Shown piece by piece: positions 1 to 9,776 of a DNA stretch of 17,725 nucleotides (within the stretch, counting starts at the first letter, position 1; the number at the start of each line of letters is the position of its first letter). The notes under the pieces are model-generated. The model ran no database searches. It was not told the DNA's origin and saw only the letters and a program-made list of their open reading frames with translations. Location of the stretch: positions 518,085-535,809 of the forward strand of contig KQ482053.1 of assembly GCA_001430745.1 (NCBI GenBank). Direction: 5' to 3'. A program made the position numbers and the translations under genes. This DNA is from Auxenochlorella pyrenoidosa. Its lineage: Eukaryota; Chlorophyta; Trebouxiophyceae; Chlorellales; Chlorellaceae.

Positions 1-388
1 GCCTCGCCGCCGCGCCCCCCCCCCCNCCCCCCCCCCCCCTTCCCGCCTGCGCCTGGCCCACCACACACACAATCCAACCTCCGTGGCCTGGCCCACCCCC
101 CTGCCTGGCTCCCTCCTGGCCCCAAAGCGGCTGCGTTCTTCTCGCCTGCTCTTCTTTTGGAGGTGTTTTTGTATGTGATGGGTGCTTACCCAAGTGTTTG
201 TCTTCTTGGTTGAGAGCTGCCCTCGGCGCGTGGCTTCTGGGTGCCGTCCAGGGCAGCTGCGCTGCGTCACGCAGCCGGGCAAGACTGCCCAACAGGACTT
301 CCAACACCTTCCCCACACCCCCACTCCCCAAACGCACACACACAACCCACCCACTCACCCACCCCCCCACCCCCCCTCCTGGGCGCAG
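1..388 (+). other. Intronic sequence upstream of the PAF1-like exon
   Basis: No exon is recognisable here. The stretch is C-rich, with a poly-C run at about 12-38 containing an N at 26, CA-rich patches, and a long C/A-rich tract at 316-380 that ends in the acceptor gggcgcag. It is most likely part of a PAF1 intron, possibly with one unrecognised exon. The N and the homopolymer mean the left edge of the assembly is less reliable. Confidence 0.5.
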
Positions 389-1069
389 CCTCCACCTACC
401 TGTTCCGCTTTGCCGACGACGGCACCGCACGCTTCCACGACCTCAACACCCGGCTGGAGCTGCGCAAGCGCAAGCGCGCGCCGCGGGGCGAGGGCGAGGG
501 CGAGGAGGACGAGGAGGAGCAGCAGGCGCTGCTGCCGGAGAAGGTGGGCTGCTCCCCCCCGGTCCTGCCACAGCCCACCGCCTGCTCTGCTGCACGCCAC
601 TGCCGGCCGCCCCCGGTGCTGGAGTCCAGTACCTGGCCCCCCCTCTGAGCCGCTGGCAGTTGCGGTCGCCCGGTCGAGCGAGCGGCACCACTGCGCCCAT
701 GCTGGCTGCCCAAGCTTGGCTGGTGTGGGGCAAGCGCGGGCACGCGCCCTGCTGGCTCACCCGTCCTGCCACGCCGTTGCCGCCCTGCAGGTGCTGCTGC
801 GGCTGCCAGGGCAGGAGTATGAGGAAGAAGAGGAGGAGCAGCAGCGGCAGCAGGACGGCGCGCAGCAGCAGCAGCAGGGCGGCGGGGTGGACTGGGGGGA
901 TGAAGAAGAGGGCGGCGGCGGCGCTGGGGGCGGCCGTGGCAGCAGCGAGGATGGCGGTGCTGCCGCAGGGGCAGGCGGCGGCGGTGGAGCAGCAGCCGAG
1001 GATGAGCCCGGGGGCACAGCGGCGCATGCGCTGCGAGCGGCGTTTGGCAGCGATGACGATGACATTTGA
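389..1069 (+). CDS. PAF1: PAF1-like RNA polymerase II-associated factor 1, C-terminal part (5' truncated by window)
   Basis: Two exons are visible: 389-543, entered after the acceptor gggcgcag, and 791-1069, entered after ccctgcag and ending in TGA. They join in phase 0. The first encodes STYLFRFADDGTARFHDLNT followed by RLELRKRKR. This matches the pattern near the C-terminus of PAF1 (plant ELF7/VIP2), where an aromatic-rich strand is followed by a T-R-x-x-L-x-K/R-R/K-R segment. The second exon encodes LLRLPGQEYEEEEEE, a long Q/G/A/E-rich acidic tail and a terminal FGSDDDDI. Animal PAF1 tails are also acidic and contain an FGSD motif. PAF1 is a core subunit of the nuclear Paf1 complex, which travels with RNA polymerase II and supports elongation and histone modification. 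Earlier exons lie left of the window. The assignment rests on one conserved block plus the tail, so another acidic nuclear protein is possible. Confidence 0.72.
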   Translation, partial: PPPTCSALPTTAPHASTTSTPGWSCASASARRGARARARRTRRSSRRCCRRRWAAPPRSCHSPPPALLHATAGRPRCWSPVPGPPSEPLAVAVARSSERHHCAHAGCPSLAGVGQARARALLAHPSCHAVAALQVLLRLPGQEYEEEEEEQQRQQDGAQQQQQGGGVDWGDEEEGGGGAGGGRGSSEDGGAAAGAGGGGGAAAEDEPGGTAAHALRAAFGSDDDDI

Positions 1070-2068
1070 ACCAGGCTGCTGCCGTGCGCTGTGCCCGCTG
1101 TGGCCCTGCGCTTTGCGCCCATGTTATGCAGCGCAAGTACGAAGAGAGCGGAGGCAAGGTGTTCGTTTGGGGAGGGGCGAACCGTGTGTTCGGGCGGAGC
1201 TCAGAAGAGACCCCTGGGGAGGAGGGTTCCTCGTGCAAAGGCGGGGCCGGCTCAATGATGCACCGCTCGCCAAACTGCGCATGTGGGCATGACCCTCAGG
1301 AACATCTGGCTCTCACGACCCTACCGCCTACTGTGAAATAATGTGTTGAATGACCGAACAGCGCCACAGGTCTGCGCACGTTTTTAGGCCATGCAGGCTG
1401 ATCATGGCGCGAAGGCATACAATTGATATCCGGAAGTCGAGAAGGCACAGGGCCGCTGCCCAGGAAAGCATGCTGCCGCCCGCAGATGCAAGATGCCAGA
1501 TTTCTCATGCAGGGCTTGGTGCCTCCACTGGATGACCCTTTCCCACATGTGGGTACATTCATATGTGGCATTGGCCAAGCAGGGACGATGAGGTAGTGAA
1601 GAAGGTGCAGCGACCGCCAAGCCAATGGCAACAGTGGTTTGCAGCACCCATGCTGCCTGCGCCAGCCTCATCCGCAGAGCAGCAGCAGCCCTGCCGTGCC
1701 AATCACAGCAGTCGTGTGATCCTTCCGGCCTATTTGAACACACGCAATCTGACCCTGACGGTTTTTTCCTCGCAAGCCCCCTCTTCAGGCTCGTTGGCCC
1801 CCCTGACCATTCAACGAGCCCCTGAGTTGCTGCACCCGTGCCTCCTGATACCACTGCGGCCTTGTGAGACAGGGGGGCGTGCCTCTCCTGCGCTGAACAG
1901 CCCACGGGAGCTGGCAGCAACCGGACACGAGCTCTCTGTGAGCGCATCAGCAGTTGTGAAGCGAGATTGAGCCACCCAGACCCAGACCAGGGTGCCGGCC
2001 AAAGCTGGCCCAACTGAAGCAGCTCCACTTCTACCTTGTTCTGGCCTCTGCAGGCTTCTGTCGCCGCC
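1070..2068. other. Intergenic: PAF1 3' UTR and 5' region of the next gene
   Basis: There is no convincing conserved coding sequence. No exact TGTAA follows the PAF1 stop; the closest look-alike is TGTGAA near 1332. An ATG at 1625 in good context (CCAATGGCA) opens a short frame starting MATVVCSTHAACASLIRR, which resembles a plastid transit peptide. I could not connect it in frame to the next gene through a good donor, so it is not called as an exon. A splice acceptor (cctctgcag) ends at 2053, just before the first called exon of the next gene. Earlier non-coding or coding exons may therefore exist in this stretch. Confidence 0.5.
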
Positions 2069-5000
2069 ATGCGTGGCAGGGAGGTGAGCAGGGCGCTCGG
2101 ACGGATCCTGGTGTGCTTTTCTTTAGCGTCAATCCCACCAACCGCCTGCCGACCCGCCGCCCCACCGACCGCGCGCTGCTCCCAAAGCCTGCCCAGTGCC
2201 CCTGCGGGCGCTCCCGCTGCACTGCACTCCTGCCTGCCCTCTCTTTTCAACCCCGGGCCTGCAGAGTGAAGCGGCGCACCTGCGTCAGGTGTTGACAGAG
2301 CAGGGAGGGCGCTTCGAAGAGGCCTTCACCTCCCTGCAGCGCGTGTGGGGCGAGTTAGTAGGCATGAGCCGCGCCAGGGCAGGGGCCACGTGCAACCTGT
2401 TAACCTTTGTCATGGAGGGAGCGCTGCTCCTATCAGAGGCAGGTTTGGGGACATGGAGGCGGGAGACGGCAGTGCCATTGCAGGCGGGTTGCAGCTGAGC
2501 ACGGCTTGCAGCAACAGGTGCTGTGCCTGAGCACTGTTTAAATTGTGGCGGCCTGGCCCCTGGCCTACCGCCCCTCTGTGATGAAGGCCCAGCTGCCCGT
2601 CAGCACCTGCTCAGCACTCCACTCCCCCCTCTGCGGTGCAGGCTGTGCAGCAGGTGTCCCAGACTCTGGACACCCTAGCGCGGCCCCTGGCCGTGGGTTT
2701 TGGGTTTGCCACGCTGGACTCCCTCGCGGAGTCGCTGACCCAGCTGGTGGGGCGCCCGTGTTGCGTGACTGACAGCGCCGGCAGCGCTCTTCTGCCGGCT
2801 AGTCTGCTCTGTCATGCTCGTCTGCCTGTTCAACTTACACTGCCAGAGCCCCTGGGCTGCTGTAGCATCCGGGCATCCAGGAGGCGGCGCACAACAGCCA
2901 GTGGCAGCTGGCTGAGCGCCTGGCCCTGCAGCTTGCGGTGCACACGGCAAGGGCAATCACCACAGCGGGCCTGCTGGAGGGCTACGTGAGTGGGTCTGGG
3001 AGTGGTTGTGTATGCTCGATTTTGGGGTGCTGCATGGCTCTCCGAGCAGGGGCCCGCCCTCCCACCAGGTGTCCTCTACCACCCTTGGGACGCTGCCACC
3101 CCGCTCAGCTGCCCCTGCTGCCCCTGCTTGCAGGCCGAGTGTGTGGAGGCATTCCTGGCAGCCACCCTGTCCCGCATGCACCACCTGGATGGCGCCATGC
3201 TGCGCTTGCAGCCTCTGGTCGGCCAGCTGGTGGAGGACAGTGAGTGCCGCGGACTGGCAGTGGGATGAGTGCTCGGACACGTCTTTTGGGAGTCCGCACC
3301 TGTAGGCCTGCCGGCTGCTCTGCTTGCATCATACAGCATGCGAGCACTTTTTACATTCCAACGGACCATGCCCACAGTACAATTTCCTTTCTTCCCCACT
3401 CCCATTGCCTCCTGCAGCTGCATACGGGCACTTGGCGAGCCAGCCGCGCTCCCACGCGCTGGACATCGGGCTTTTCCTGGAATTCAGCCTGCCTGAGAAC
3501 ATCCTGGACATTCGCGATGCCTACCTGGTTGCCACGGGTCGTCTGGGAGAGGCGCTGGCGGGGGCTCTGGAGCGTTCAAAGGTGCGTTTGGTTGGGTACA
3601 ACTGGACGTGGTGGCTTCTGCATTTGGAGAGGCATCCTGCAAGCAGCGTGCATGCATCAGCGCTGCGGCCGTGCGCAAATCCCAGCTCCCAGATGTGTGT
3701 GTTGCCACTGCAGCCCGGCTCAAAGGTTCATGCGGTGATGGAGCGCATTGTGGGTGGGGCGCTGCGTGAGGCTGCCACCAGGAGAAGGGGCCAGGCAGCG
3801 TTTAATGCACTGGCTGCAGGTATGGGGCCCCTGGCGGGGCGCGCCTGTGCGCCTAGCGCTGCACTGTGCTGGCTGCAGAACCAGCATGAACCCCCTGGCA
3901 ACCGAGAGAGCCAGTTTGGCGTTTGAAGCATGGCCCCACACGCAAGCTTATGTTCAATGTGCTGCCACCCGCCATCTGCGTCAAATAACAACCCTCCTGC
4001 CCTGCAGCCAGGCACGAGGACAGCCACGTAGTGATGGAGCTCCTCTTTGACGAGGCCTTCCTCAAGGCTGCCTCGTGTGCGGCACGCCTCAGCCTGCGCC
4101 CCGGCACTGAGATGAGGCAGCGTAATGCTACGCGCTTTTTGAGTGGAACGGTTCTGCATCCCAAGCGCCAGATTAGGCGCTTGCAGCAAACCAGGGCATA
4201 TTGCCGACCTGCTCTGCGCAGCCTGCCGCTGCTCTGCGCCTCCACGGCTGCTCTGCCAGCCTCTTTTTTATGCCGTGGTCAAAACATGCCGCAAACCCAT
4301 GTGCCGCAGGCACTGCAGTCTGCAGCTGCCATGCTTGTGCTCAGCGCAACGCTAGCACACGGTCTCCAGCTCCTGCCTGCTGCGGCAGTCCGCTCCCTCA
4401 CCCGAGCCCCCCTTTGTCCTCGCCACCTCTCCTTGCCCGCAGAGGATATCATCCCCACAGGGGACCAGGTGCTCACCGCCATGCAGCGCGGAAAGCTGGC
4501 CGGGGATGCGCAGCTCTCTCCGCTGGAGTCCGCCGTCAATCGCCTGGGCGCGCTGAGCAGCGCCATCGCCATCGCCAGCACACGGCAAGAGCTCAGCGTG
4601 CAGACCAGCAACATCGCCAAGCATGTGGCTGAGGAGCTGAAGGGCTTCATCCTGCAGCTGATGGCTGGCCAGGTGAGGGGAAGGTGGGGCAGAGTGGCGG
4701 ACCATACCAGAGCATGAACACAACGCGCACCTTGAGCAGGTGAGGGTGCTGCTTCCTCTGCCTGTGCACGAGGCAGCCGTGATTGGAAGTAGGCGCCCTC
4801 TGCCCTGGTGCGGGGGCTCGTGTCTCAAAGCTGCTTGTTTGCAGGGCGCCTCCCTGCAGGGCGCCGCCGCCACCTCCAGCGGGGAGCGGGAGGTAGAGGC
4901 TGAGATGGAAGCAGTGAACCTGGCCATGGCTGGGGCACAGGTGGGTAGGAAGGGGAGGAATGGAGGGCCTGACGGCTGGGGTGCTGCCTGGCTCTGCTGC

Positions 5001-5380
5001 CTGGGTCCATGCAGTTTGCGGGGCTCCTTGCATCGGCGTGCTAAGCGTCAGACAGCGCTGCACTGCTCCTGCTGAGTGCGGCACCTTCCACCCGACTTGT
5101 CACGCCGGCCAAGCTCTCATGCTCTTGAGTGCATGCCCACCTGGGAGCTCATTTCTTCCCTGCGGTGCAGATTGAAGAGGTGATGCCTGAGCCCGCCGTG
5201 CCGGCCGCTGCCGCCAACGCCGCCCCAAAAGTCAAGCTCACCGACATTGCCCAGGCGGCCGACTTGGGCGTGGCATCAGAGCTGGCTCGCAAGCTCTATG
5301 GCCAGGCATGGGCTGGCGACTGGAACGCTGAGGAGGCTCTCTTCACCACCTTGCCCCAGGTGTTCATGCCACGCCACTAG
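2069..5380 (+). CDS. Unrecognised Ala/Leu-rich helical protein, 11 exons
   Basis: I do not recognise this family. Proposed exons are 2069-2083, 2265-2357, 2642-2764, 2881-2985, 3134-3239, 3418-3581, 3714-3819, 4008-4121, 4443-4672, 4845-4940 and 5171-5380 (TAG). All junctions are GT-AG with matching phases and give about 453 residues. The donors of exons 2 and 3 are the least certain; exon 3 could end earlier at ...CAGCTG|gtgggg. The product is almost all predicted helix. It contains LFLEFSLPENILDIRDAYLV (exon 6), MERIVGGALREAA (exon 7), VVMELLFDEAFLKAA (exon 8), a long helical exon 9 around NRLGALSSAIAIASTRQEL, and an acidic/Ala-Pro linker before a final helix with LARKLYGQAWAGDWNAEEAL. No catalytic motif or membrane segment stands out. 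The start is uncertain: the ATG at 2069 lies just inside an exon with an upstream acceptor, so more N-terminal exons, perhaps a transit peptide, are possible. TGTAA follows 125 bases after the stop. Confidence 0.75.
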
Positions 5381-5504
5381 CTGCGGCTGCAAACAGGCGT
5401 CACAGCCACGCTGTTCAGCCGCTAAGCTCCCTGCAACTCTGTGGCGCTTGTGGTGCGAGAAAAGGGAGCAGCCTGCTGGAAATGCAAGCTCTTTTGATCT
5501 TGTT

Positions 5505-5509
5505 TGTAA
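5505..5509 (+). terminator. TGTAA polyadenylation signal
   Basis: This exact TGTAA lies 125 bases past the TAG of the unrecognised 11-exon gene. TGTAA is the usual green-algal near-upstream poly(A) element, so the 3' UTR should end a little downstream. Confidence 0.6.
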
Positions 5510-6292
5510 TAGACGGCATATACCTGCAGATATTGTTTCACAGTCAGCCAAAAGGGTTGCAGGAGTGTCAAGAGTTGCAGGAGTGTCAAGAAGCACAAGA
5601 GAGTCCATTGCATCCAGCATCCTGCCCTTGCACAGCGCACAGCCCGCAATTCTCAGCGTGCCAGGTCGCCTCCATGCAGCCGGCAGCAGGAGGGTCTGAG
5701 GGCAGCTTGATATACAAGGCACTTCAATTCCAGACCAGAAGAAACCATGCAATATCAAAACAGCCTGCACTTCTAGCAGCTGCTCTCATAGCCTGCACCC
5801 CAAGCAAGCGGTACAGGCTGCAGCGGGCGGTGCGGCAGGCGCAGCTCCCTGGAGCATGTGCAGCTTGGGGTGCAGGATACGAGTACAGCTCATGCCGACG
5901 ACAACATGAGGCCAGCATAGCAGCAGAGGCCCACCTAGCTTCCTTTACAAGTCGACAGCGGATTTGGATGGTTTAAAGGATCCTTGCTTGAGGCCAGATG
6001 GGTTCGACCTAGACCTAAAACCAAGTGTAATGAGCTGGGAAGAGAAGCGCCGCCGGCAACACAAGCACGCACAGCAGGCAAACCACGCGCTGCACAGGGT
6101 GGGCCGCCCCCGGCCGCGGTCCTACCGGCAGCTCAACAGCGGAATGGCCAACATACCAAACGTTTGACCAGGGCCCAAGCTTGCTCTCGTCTCAGTCCGG
6201 TGTTGGGAGGCTTGAAAGAGTTCGTGCGTCTGCAACCTCTGAGGGCCACGCCAGTGCCTGCCCGACTTCCTGGGAGGGCGATTCAGCAACAC
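5510..6292. other. Intergenic spacer before the first ARM-MYND gene
   Basis: Apart from the 18-bp tandem repeat I see no conserved coding sequence. A second TGTAA at 6026-6030 has no upstream gene that would explain it. It could serve a long alternative 3' UTR of the preceding gene or be chance. The promoter and 5' UTR of the ARM-MYND gene should lie in the right half. Confidence 0.5.
5556..5591 (+). repeat. Perfect tandem duplication of an 18-bp unit
   Basis: The unit gttgcaggagtgtcaaga occurs twice back to back (5556-5573 and 5574-5591). It sits downstream of the TGTAA signal in the spacer. No function is evident. Confidence 0.9.
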
Positions 6293-7869
6293 ATGGCCAG
6301 CGCCTGCTCAAACGTGAGCGCCTTGGCTCGCCGCTTGCCGCGTCGCCACCGCCGCCTGCAGCCCCTCCTGCTGGTCTACCCTCAGCTGCCTCACTACTCG
6401 TCATGCGCTTCTGCCCTGCTCTATTGTCAGTTTCCGCATCCGTCTTCTTGCAGGGCAGTCTGCCTTCGGGGATCCCGGAGTTGGCCCCAGGAATGGACAT
6501 CCTGGTGCGTCGCCTGCCCAGCAGCAGCTGCGAGCAGCAGCTGCAGGCCCTGTCAACCCTGACGGCCGCTTGCATAGGCAGGCCAGAGACTACCAGCAGA
6601 GCAGCGGCCGCGGCGGGCGCCATTCCCGTGCTGGTGCGGCTGCTGCGCAGCAGCTCAGCACAAGTCCAGGCGGCCGCGGCAAACGCCATTGAGGTGGTTG
6701 GGGAGAGTGCAGCAGAGCTGCGTCCGGCCATGCTATAAGCCGGAGCGCTGCCTGCCCTGGTGCCGCTGCTGCGCAGCAGCAGCGAGACAGTCCAAGCCCA
6801 TGCAGCGGATGCCCTGGTTGTGCTGTGCCAGGAGAACAACGATGCCAGGCAGGCAGCTGTGGCGGCGGGTTCCGTACCAGCGGTCGTCCAGCTGCTGTGC
6901 AGTGGCAACGGGGCGACTCTCAAGGACACCCTTTTGCTACTGTGCGCCCTCGTTCCGGAGGACACAGGCGAGCTGTGCGCTGCCATTGGAGCTGCCCCGG
7001 GAGCTGTCCCAAGTCTTGTTAGCCTTCTGGATCCTGCCTGGCAGGACGACGATGATGTGATGGCAAGCGCCCTCACCATCGCCGCGATCGGCAGCAACAG
7101 CAGGCAGCTCGCGCTGGCCTGCATCCAGGCTGAGGCCCTGCCGCGGCTGACACACCTGGCGCAGGCGGCTCTTGATGGGTTGTATGGCCAGGCGGTGGTG
7201 GCTGCCTTGTGCGGCCTTGCCGGGCAATGCCCGGCCGAGGTGGCAGCAGAGCCTGGCACCATCCCCGCCCTGGTGAACATTGTTGCTAGCGGCAGGGGGG
7301 TGGGAATCCAGGCGGACGCTGCACGAGGCCTTGGCTGCCTGGCTGCCGGCAACTCGCAGCGCAGCCAGGCCATCATCGAGGCAGGGGGCAGAGCTGCGCT
7401 GCTGGCCCTGCAAAACCACGCCGAGACCGAACTGCGGGAGCTTGCAAGCACGGCGCTGGCAGGGCCGCATGCAGCTGCGGAGGCTGCAGACGTCAGCACA
7501 GTGCGAGCGAGGCCTGCGGTGCGTGTTTGCGCGGCCGATGGGTGCGTGGCCACGAGCGGGCTCAAGCGTTGCACGCGCTGTGGTGCCGTGCGCTACTGCA
7601 GGTGGGTGCATGGGTGGGCAGTGTGTGTGTGTGTGTTGGTGGTGGTGGTGGCAGTGCTTGGGTGGGGTGGGGTGGGGAGGCCCCGGGCGGGGCGGAGCGG
7701 CGGCGGAGGGCACGTCTTGCAGGGATTTTCGCTTGCCAGCACAGTCTCGCATTATGTGCCATTCTTGAGCCAACCATTTTACATCCTTGGGTTTTTTTCA
7801 TTGTCATGCAGCCCCGAGTGCCAGGCAGCCCACTGGGCTGTCCACCGGCGCACATGCAAGCGGGCCTGA
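6293..7869 (+). CDS. ARM-repeat / MYND zinc-finger protein 1, with an in-frame TAA
   Basis: Proposed exons are 6293-6313 (MASACSN), 6454-7601 and 7812-7869 (TGA). The long exon encodes about eight armadillo-type repeats of roughly 42 residues with the pattern AGAIPVLVRLLRSSSAQVQ. The end is a MYND finger with Cys pairs in VCAADGCVATSGLKRCTRCG, then YCSPEC and an H-x3-C ending. The Ser codon of YCS is split by the last intron. MYND and ARM modules bind proteins, so an adaptor or co-chaperone-like role is inference. The oddity is TAA at 6736-6738, at about codon 102 between repeats (RPAML*AGALPALV). The tandem paralogue has an Ala codon there. The frame is otherwise open for some 290 further codons. 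It may be a recent pseudogene, an assembly error, or be bypassed by an in-frame 138-base intron (6694-6831, gtggtt to tgccag). The start is uncertain; ATG 6403 (intron retained) and ATG 6493 are alternatives. The donor at 6314 is echoed in the paralogue. Confidence 0.82.
7621..7636 (+). repeat. (GT)8 microsatellite in the MYND intron of paralogue 1
   Basis: Eight GT units are followed by TGG-type repeats inside the intron 7602-7811. It is simple sequence that is likely length-polymorphic. The corresponding intron of the second paralogue lacks it. Confidence 0.9.
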
Positions 7870-8443
7870 GGGCTTCTGCCAGCTGGGTGCGGCGGTAGCA
7901 ACCACATCCGCTCTCTATTCCCTGGTGGTGCCGATACACTAAGCCGCTGTAACAAGCGGACCTGGTCTTATTTGAAAGTACAGCGCAGAGGGTCTGAGCT
8001 CTTAGGCGCATGGTCATGCCTGCAGGACGGGCAAAGGGCAGGAGGCTCCCGGGAGGGGGCCCCCGGCAATGCTGGCGGCGCGCACGCTTCCGTGCAGGGC
8101 GGCAGCACAGCCAGCGGCGACTCCACCCTCCCTACCGGCTTTTGTGACCTTTACAAGGTGTGCAATCCCTTTCTAGGAGCGGCCCTGCGGTCCTGGCCGC
8201 CTGCAGGTGCTCGCCTGACTTCTTTATGCACATCGGCACCTCAAACAGCCTCGGCCAACAGTAGGCGTGGCCTGCTCCTCAAAGCGCCCGCTCTAAAGTG
8301 AGCGCCGGCTCGCTCACCGCCGCCGCCACTGCCCCGCATTTGCTGCCGCACGTGCCTCTTATCCCGTACTTGTCTGGCCCCAGCTTCCTGCTTGATCCCT
8401 TCCCAGCTCCCAACTGTTTATCTGTCTGCTGTGCAGTCCCCTG
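7870..8443. other. Spacer between the tandem ARM-MYND genes, with a probable 5' UTR exon and intron
   Basis: The left part is the 3' UTR of paralogue 1. Around 8284-8309 the sequence GCGCCCGCTCTAAAgtgagc resembles the exon-1 end of paralogue 1 (GCGCCTGCTCAAACgtgagc at 6300-6319). A conserved donor at 8298 therefore probably splices to the acceptor tgctgtgcag ending at 8436. The upstream exon has an open frame without an ATG, so it is treated as 5' UTR. Confidence 0.5.
7948..7952 (+). terminator. TGTAA polyadenylation signal
   Basis: This exact TGTAA lies 79 bases after the TGA of the first ARM-MYND gene, the usual position for a green-algal poly(A) element. It places the end of that transcript before the second paralogue begins. 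Confidence 0.7.
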
Positions 8444-9776
8444 ATGCCGACCCCAGGCGGCAGCGTACCCGCCTTGGTGCGGCGCCTGCGCAGCGGTGGC
8501 GTTGCGCAGCAGCTGCAGGCTCTCAACGCCCTGCAAACGGCCTGCAAAGGCAAGCCCGAGGCTTGCCGGGCTGCTGCGGCGGAGGGCGCCATTCCCCTGG
8601 TGGTGCGGCTGCTGAACAGCAGCGTAGCAACAGTCGCGGCGGCCGCTGCAGCCGTCCTGCTAGATATGGGGGGGACCGCCCTGGAGCTGCGTCAAGCCAT
8701 GCTGGCAGCCGGCACGCTGCCTGCCCTGGTGCCGATGTTTGGCAGCAACAGCGAGGAAGCCCAGGCCTCTGCAGCAAATGCCCTCATGATGCTGTGCCAC
8801 AATGATGCAGAGGTGACGCGTGCAGCTGCCGCAGCAGGCGGCATACCAGCTGCAGTCCAGCTTCTGTGCAGCGGCAACAAGACGGCACTCTATCCCTCCG
8901 TCGGCCTGCTGTCTTACTTCTCAAAGCAGCAGAGCAACGAGGTTGGTGCAGCCCTGGACGCAGACGCCAGAGCCATTCCAATGCTCGTGAGGCTGCTGGA
9001 CCCTGCCCGGCAGCGCGATAAAGAGCTGCAGACTGGCGCAGCCGGCACCCTTGCCGCCACAGTGAAAGGGAGCAGGCAGGTTGCGCTGGCCTGCATCGAG
9101 GCCGGCGCCCTGCCGCGGCTGACACAGCTGGCGCAGGCGGCCCACCAGGGGCTGCGTGACAACTCCATGGTTGCCCTTTGCACCCTGGCCGCGGAGTGCC
9201 CGGCAGAGGTTGCAGCAGAGCGCGGCGCCATCCCCGCCATGATGCAAATCATGGGGAGCGACGCAAATGCAGGCATGATGATCCAAGCAGTGCAGAGCCT
9301 CAGCTCCGCGGCCGCTGGCAGCCCGCAGCGCAGCCAGGGGCAGGCCATCACCGAGGCAGGTGGCATCGAGGCGCTGCAGTACCTGCGAAATCATACCAGC
9401 CCTGAAGTGCGGGAGCATGCAGGCAGGGCGCTGGCAAGGCTGGGGCCCGCCGCCGCCGGCACTGAGCGCGTGGCACCTGCGCGCCGCGTCTGCGCGGCCG
9501 AGGGGTGCGTGGCCACACGCGGGCTCAAGCGCTGCGCCCGCTGCGGCACCGTACGCTACTGCAGGTGAGGAGCCCCAGCTCACGGCAGGTTGTGTCAGGC
9601 GGGCGGTGCGGGTGGATAGAATAAAGATGAGGCCCTTTTTCACACACAACGATTGGCGGCCTTGGCCACCCCCGAGCCGCACCAAATATGCACGTAACCC
9701 CATTCGCCTCCTGTGCAGCCCCGAGTGCCAGCGCGCCCACTGGCCCACCCACCGCGACACCTGCAGGCCAGCCTGA
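8444..9776 (+). CDS. ARM-repeat / MYND zinc-finger protein 2
   Basis: The two coding exons are 8444-9564 and 9719-9776 (TGA), giving 392 residues. Armadillo-type repeats fill residues 5 to about 335, for example GAIPLVVRLLNSSVATV and AGTLPALVPMFGSNSEE. The C-terminal MYND finger has ligands at Cys350, Cys355, Cys364, Cys367, Cys373, Cys377, His385 and Cys389. The codon for the Ser after Cys373 is split by the intron, exactly as in the upstream paralogue, so the pair arose by tandem duplication of an intron-bearing gene. Unlike that paralogue the array is uninterrupted. ATG 8444 lies 7 bases after an acceptor, which suggests a spliced 5' UTR; further N-terminal coding sequence cannot be excluded. 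The protein is probably a soluble scaffold, and its partners are unknown. I found no TGTAA downstream. Confidence 0.9.

Noticed and set aside
182..1292. Long plus-strand frames running through 182-1069 and 198-1292
   Set aside because: They cross the clear intron at 544-790 and low-complexity C-rich sequence. Only the parts overlapping the PAF1-like exons have family resemblance.
1402..2250. 282-codon minus-strand frame
   Set aside because: No recognisable motif, and it runs antisense over two exons of the unrecognised gene. Chance in GC-rich DNA is more likely.
5378..5497. Reading the TAG of the unrecognised gene as Gln and extending to a TGA at 5495-5497
   Set aside because: The extension meets a TAA as well, encodes nothing recognisable, and would leave the TGTAA signal only about 8 bases past the stop, too close for a normal 3' UTR.
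6192..7574. 460-codon minus-strand open frame, the longest in the window
   Set aside because: It lies exactly antisense to the ARM array and is rich in Ala/Ser/Arg without any domain. The GC-rich repeats on the plus strand explain the lack of stops.
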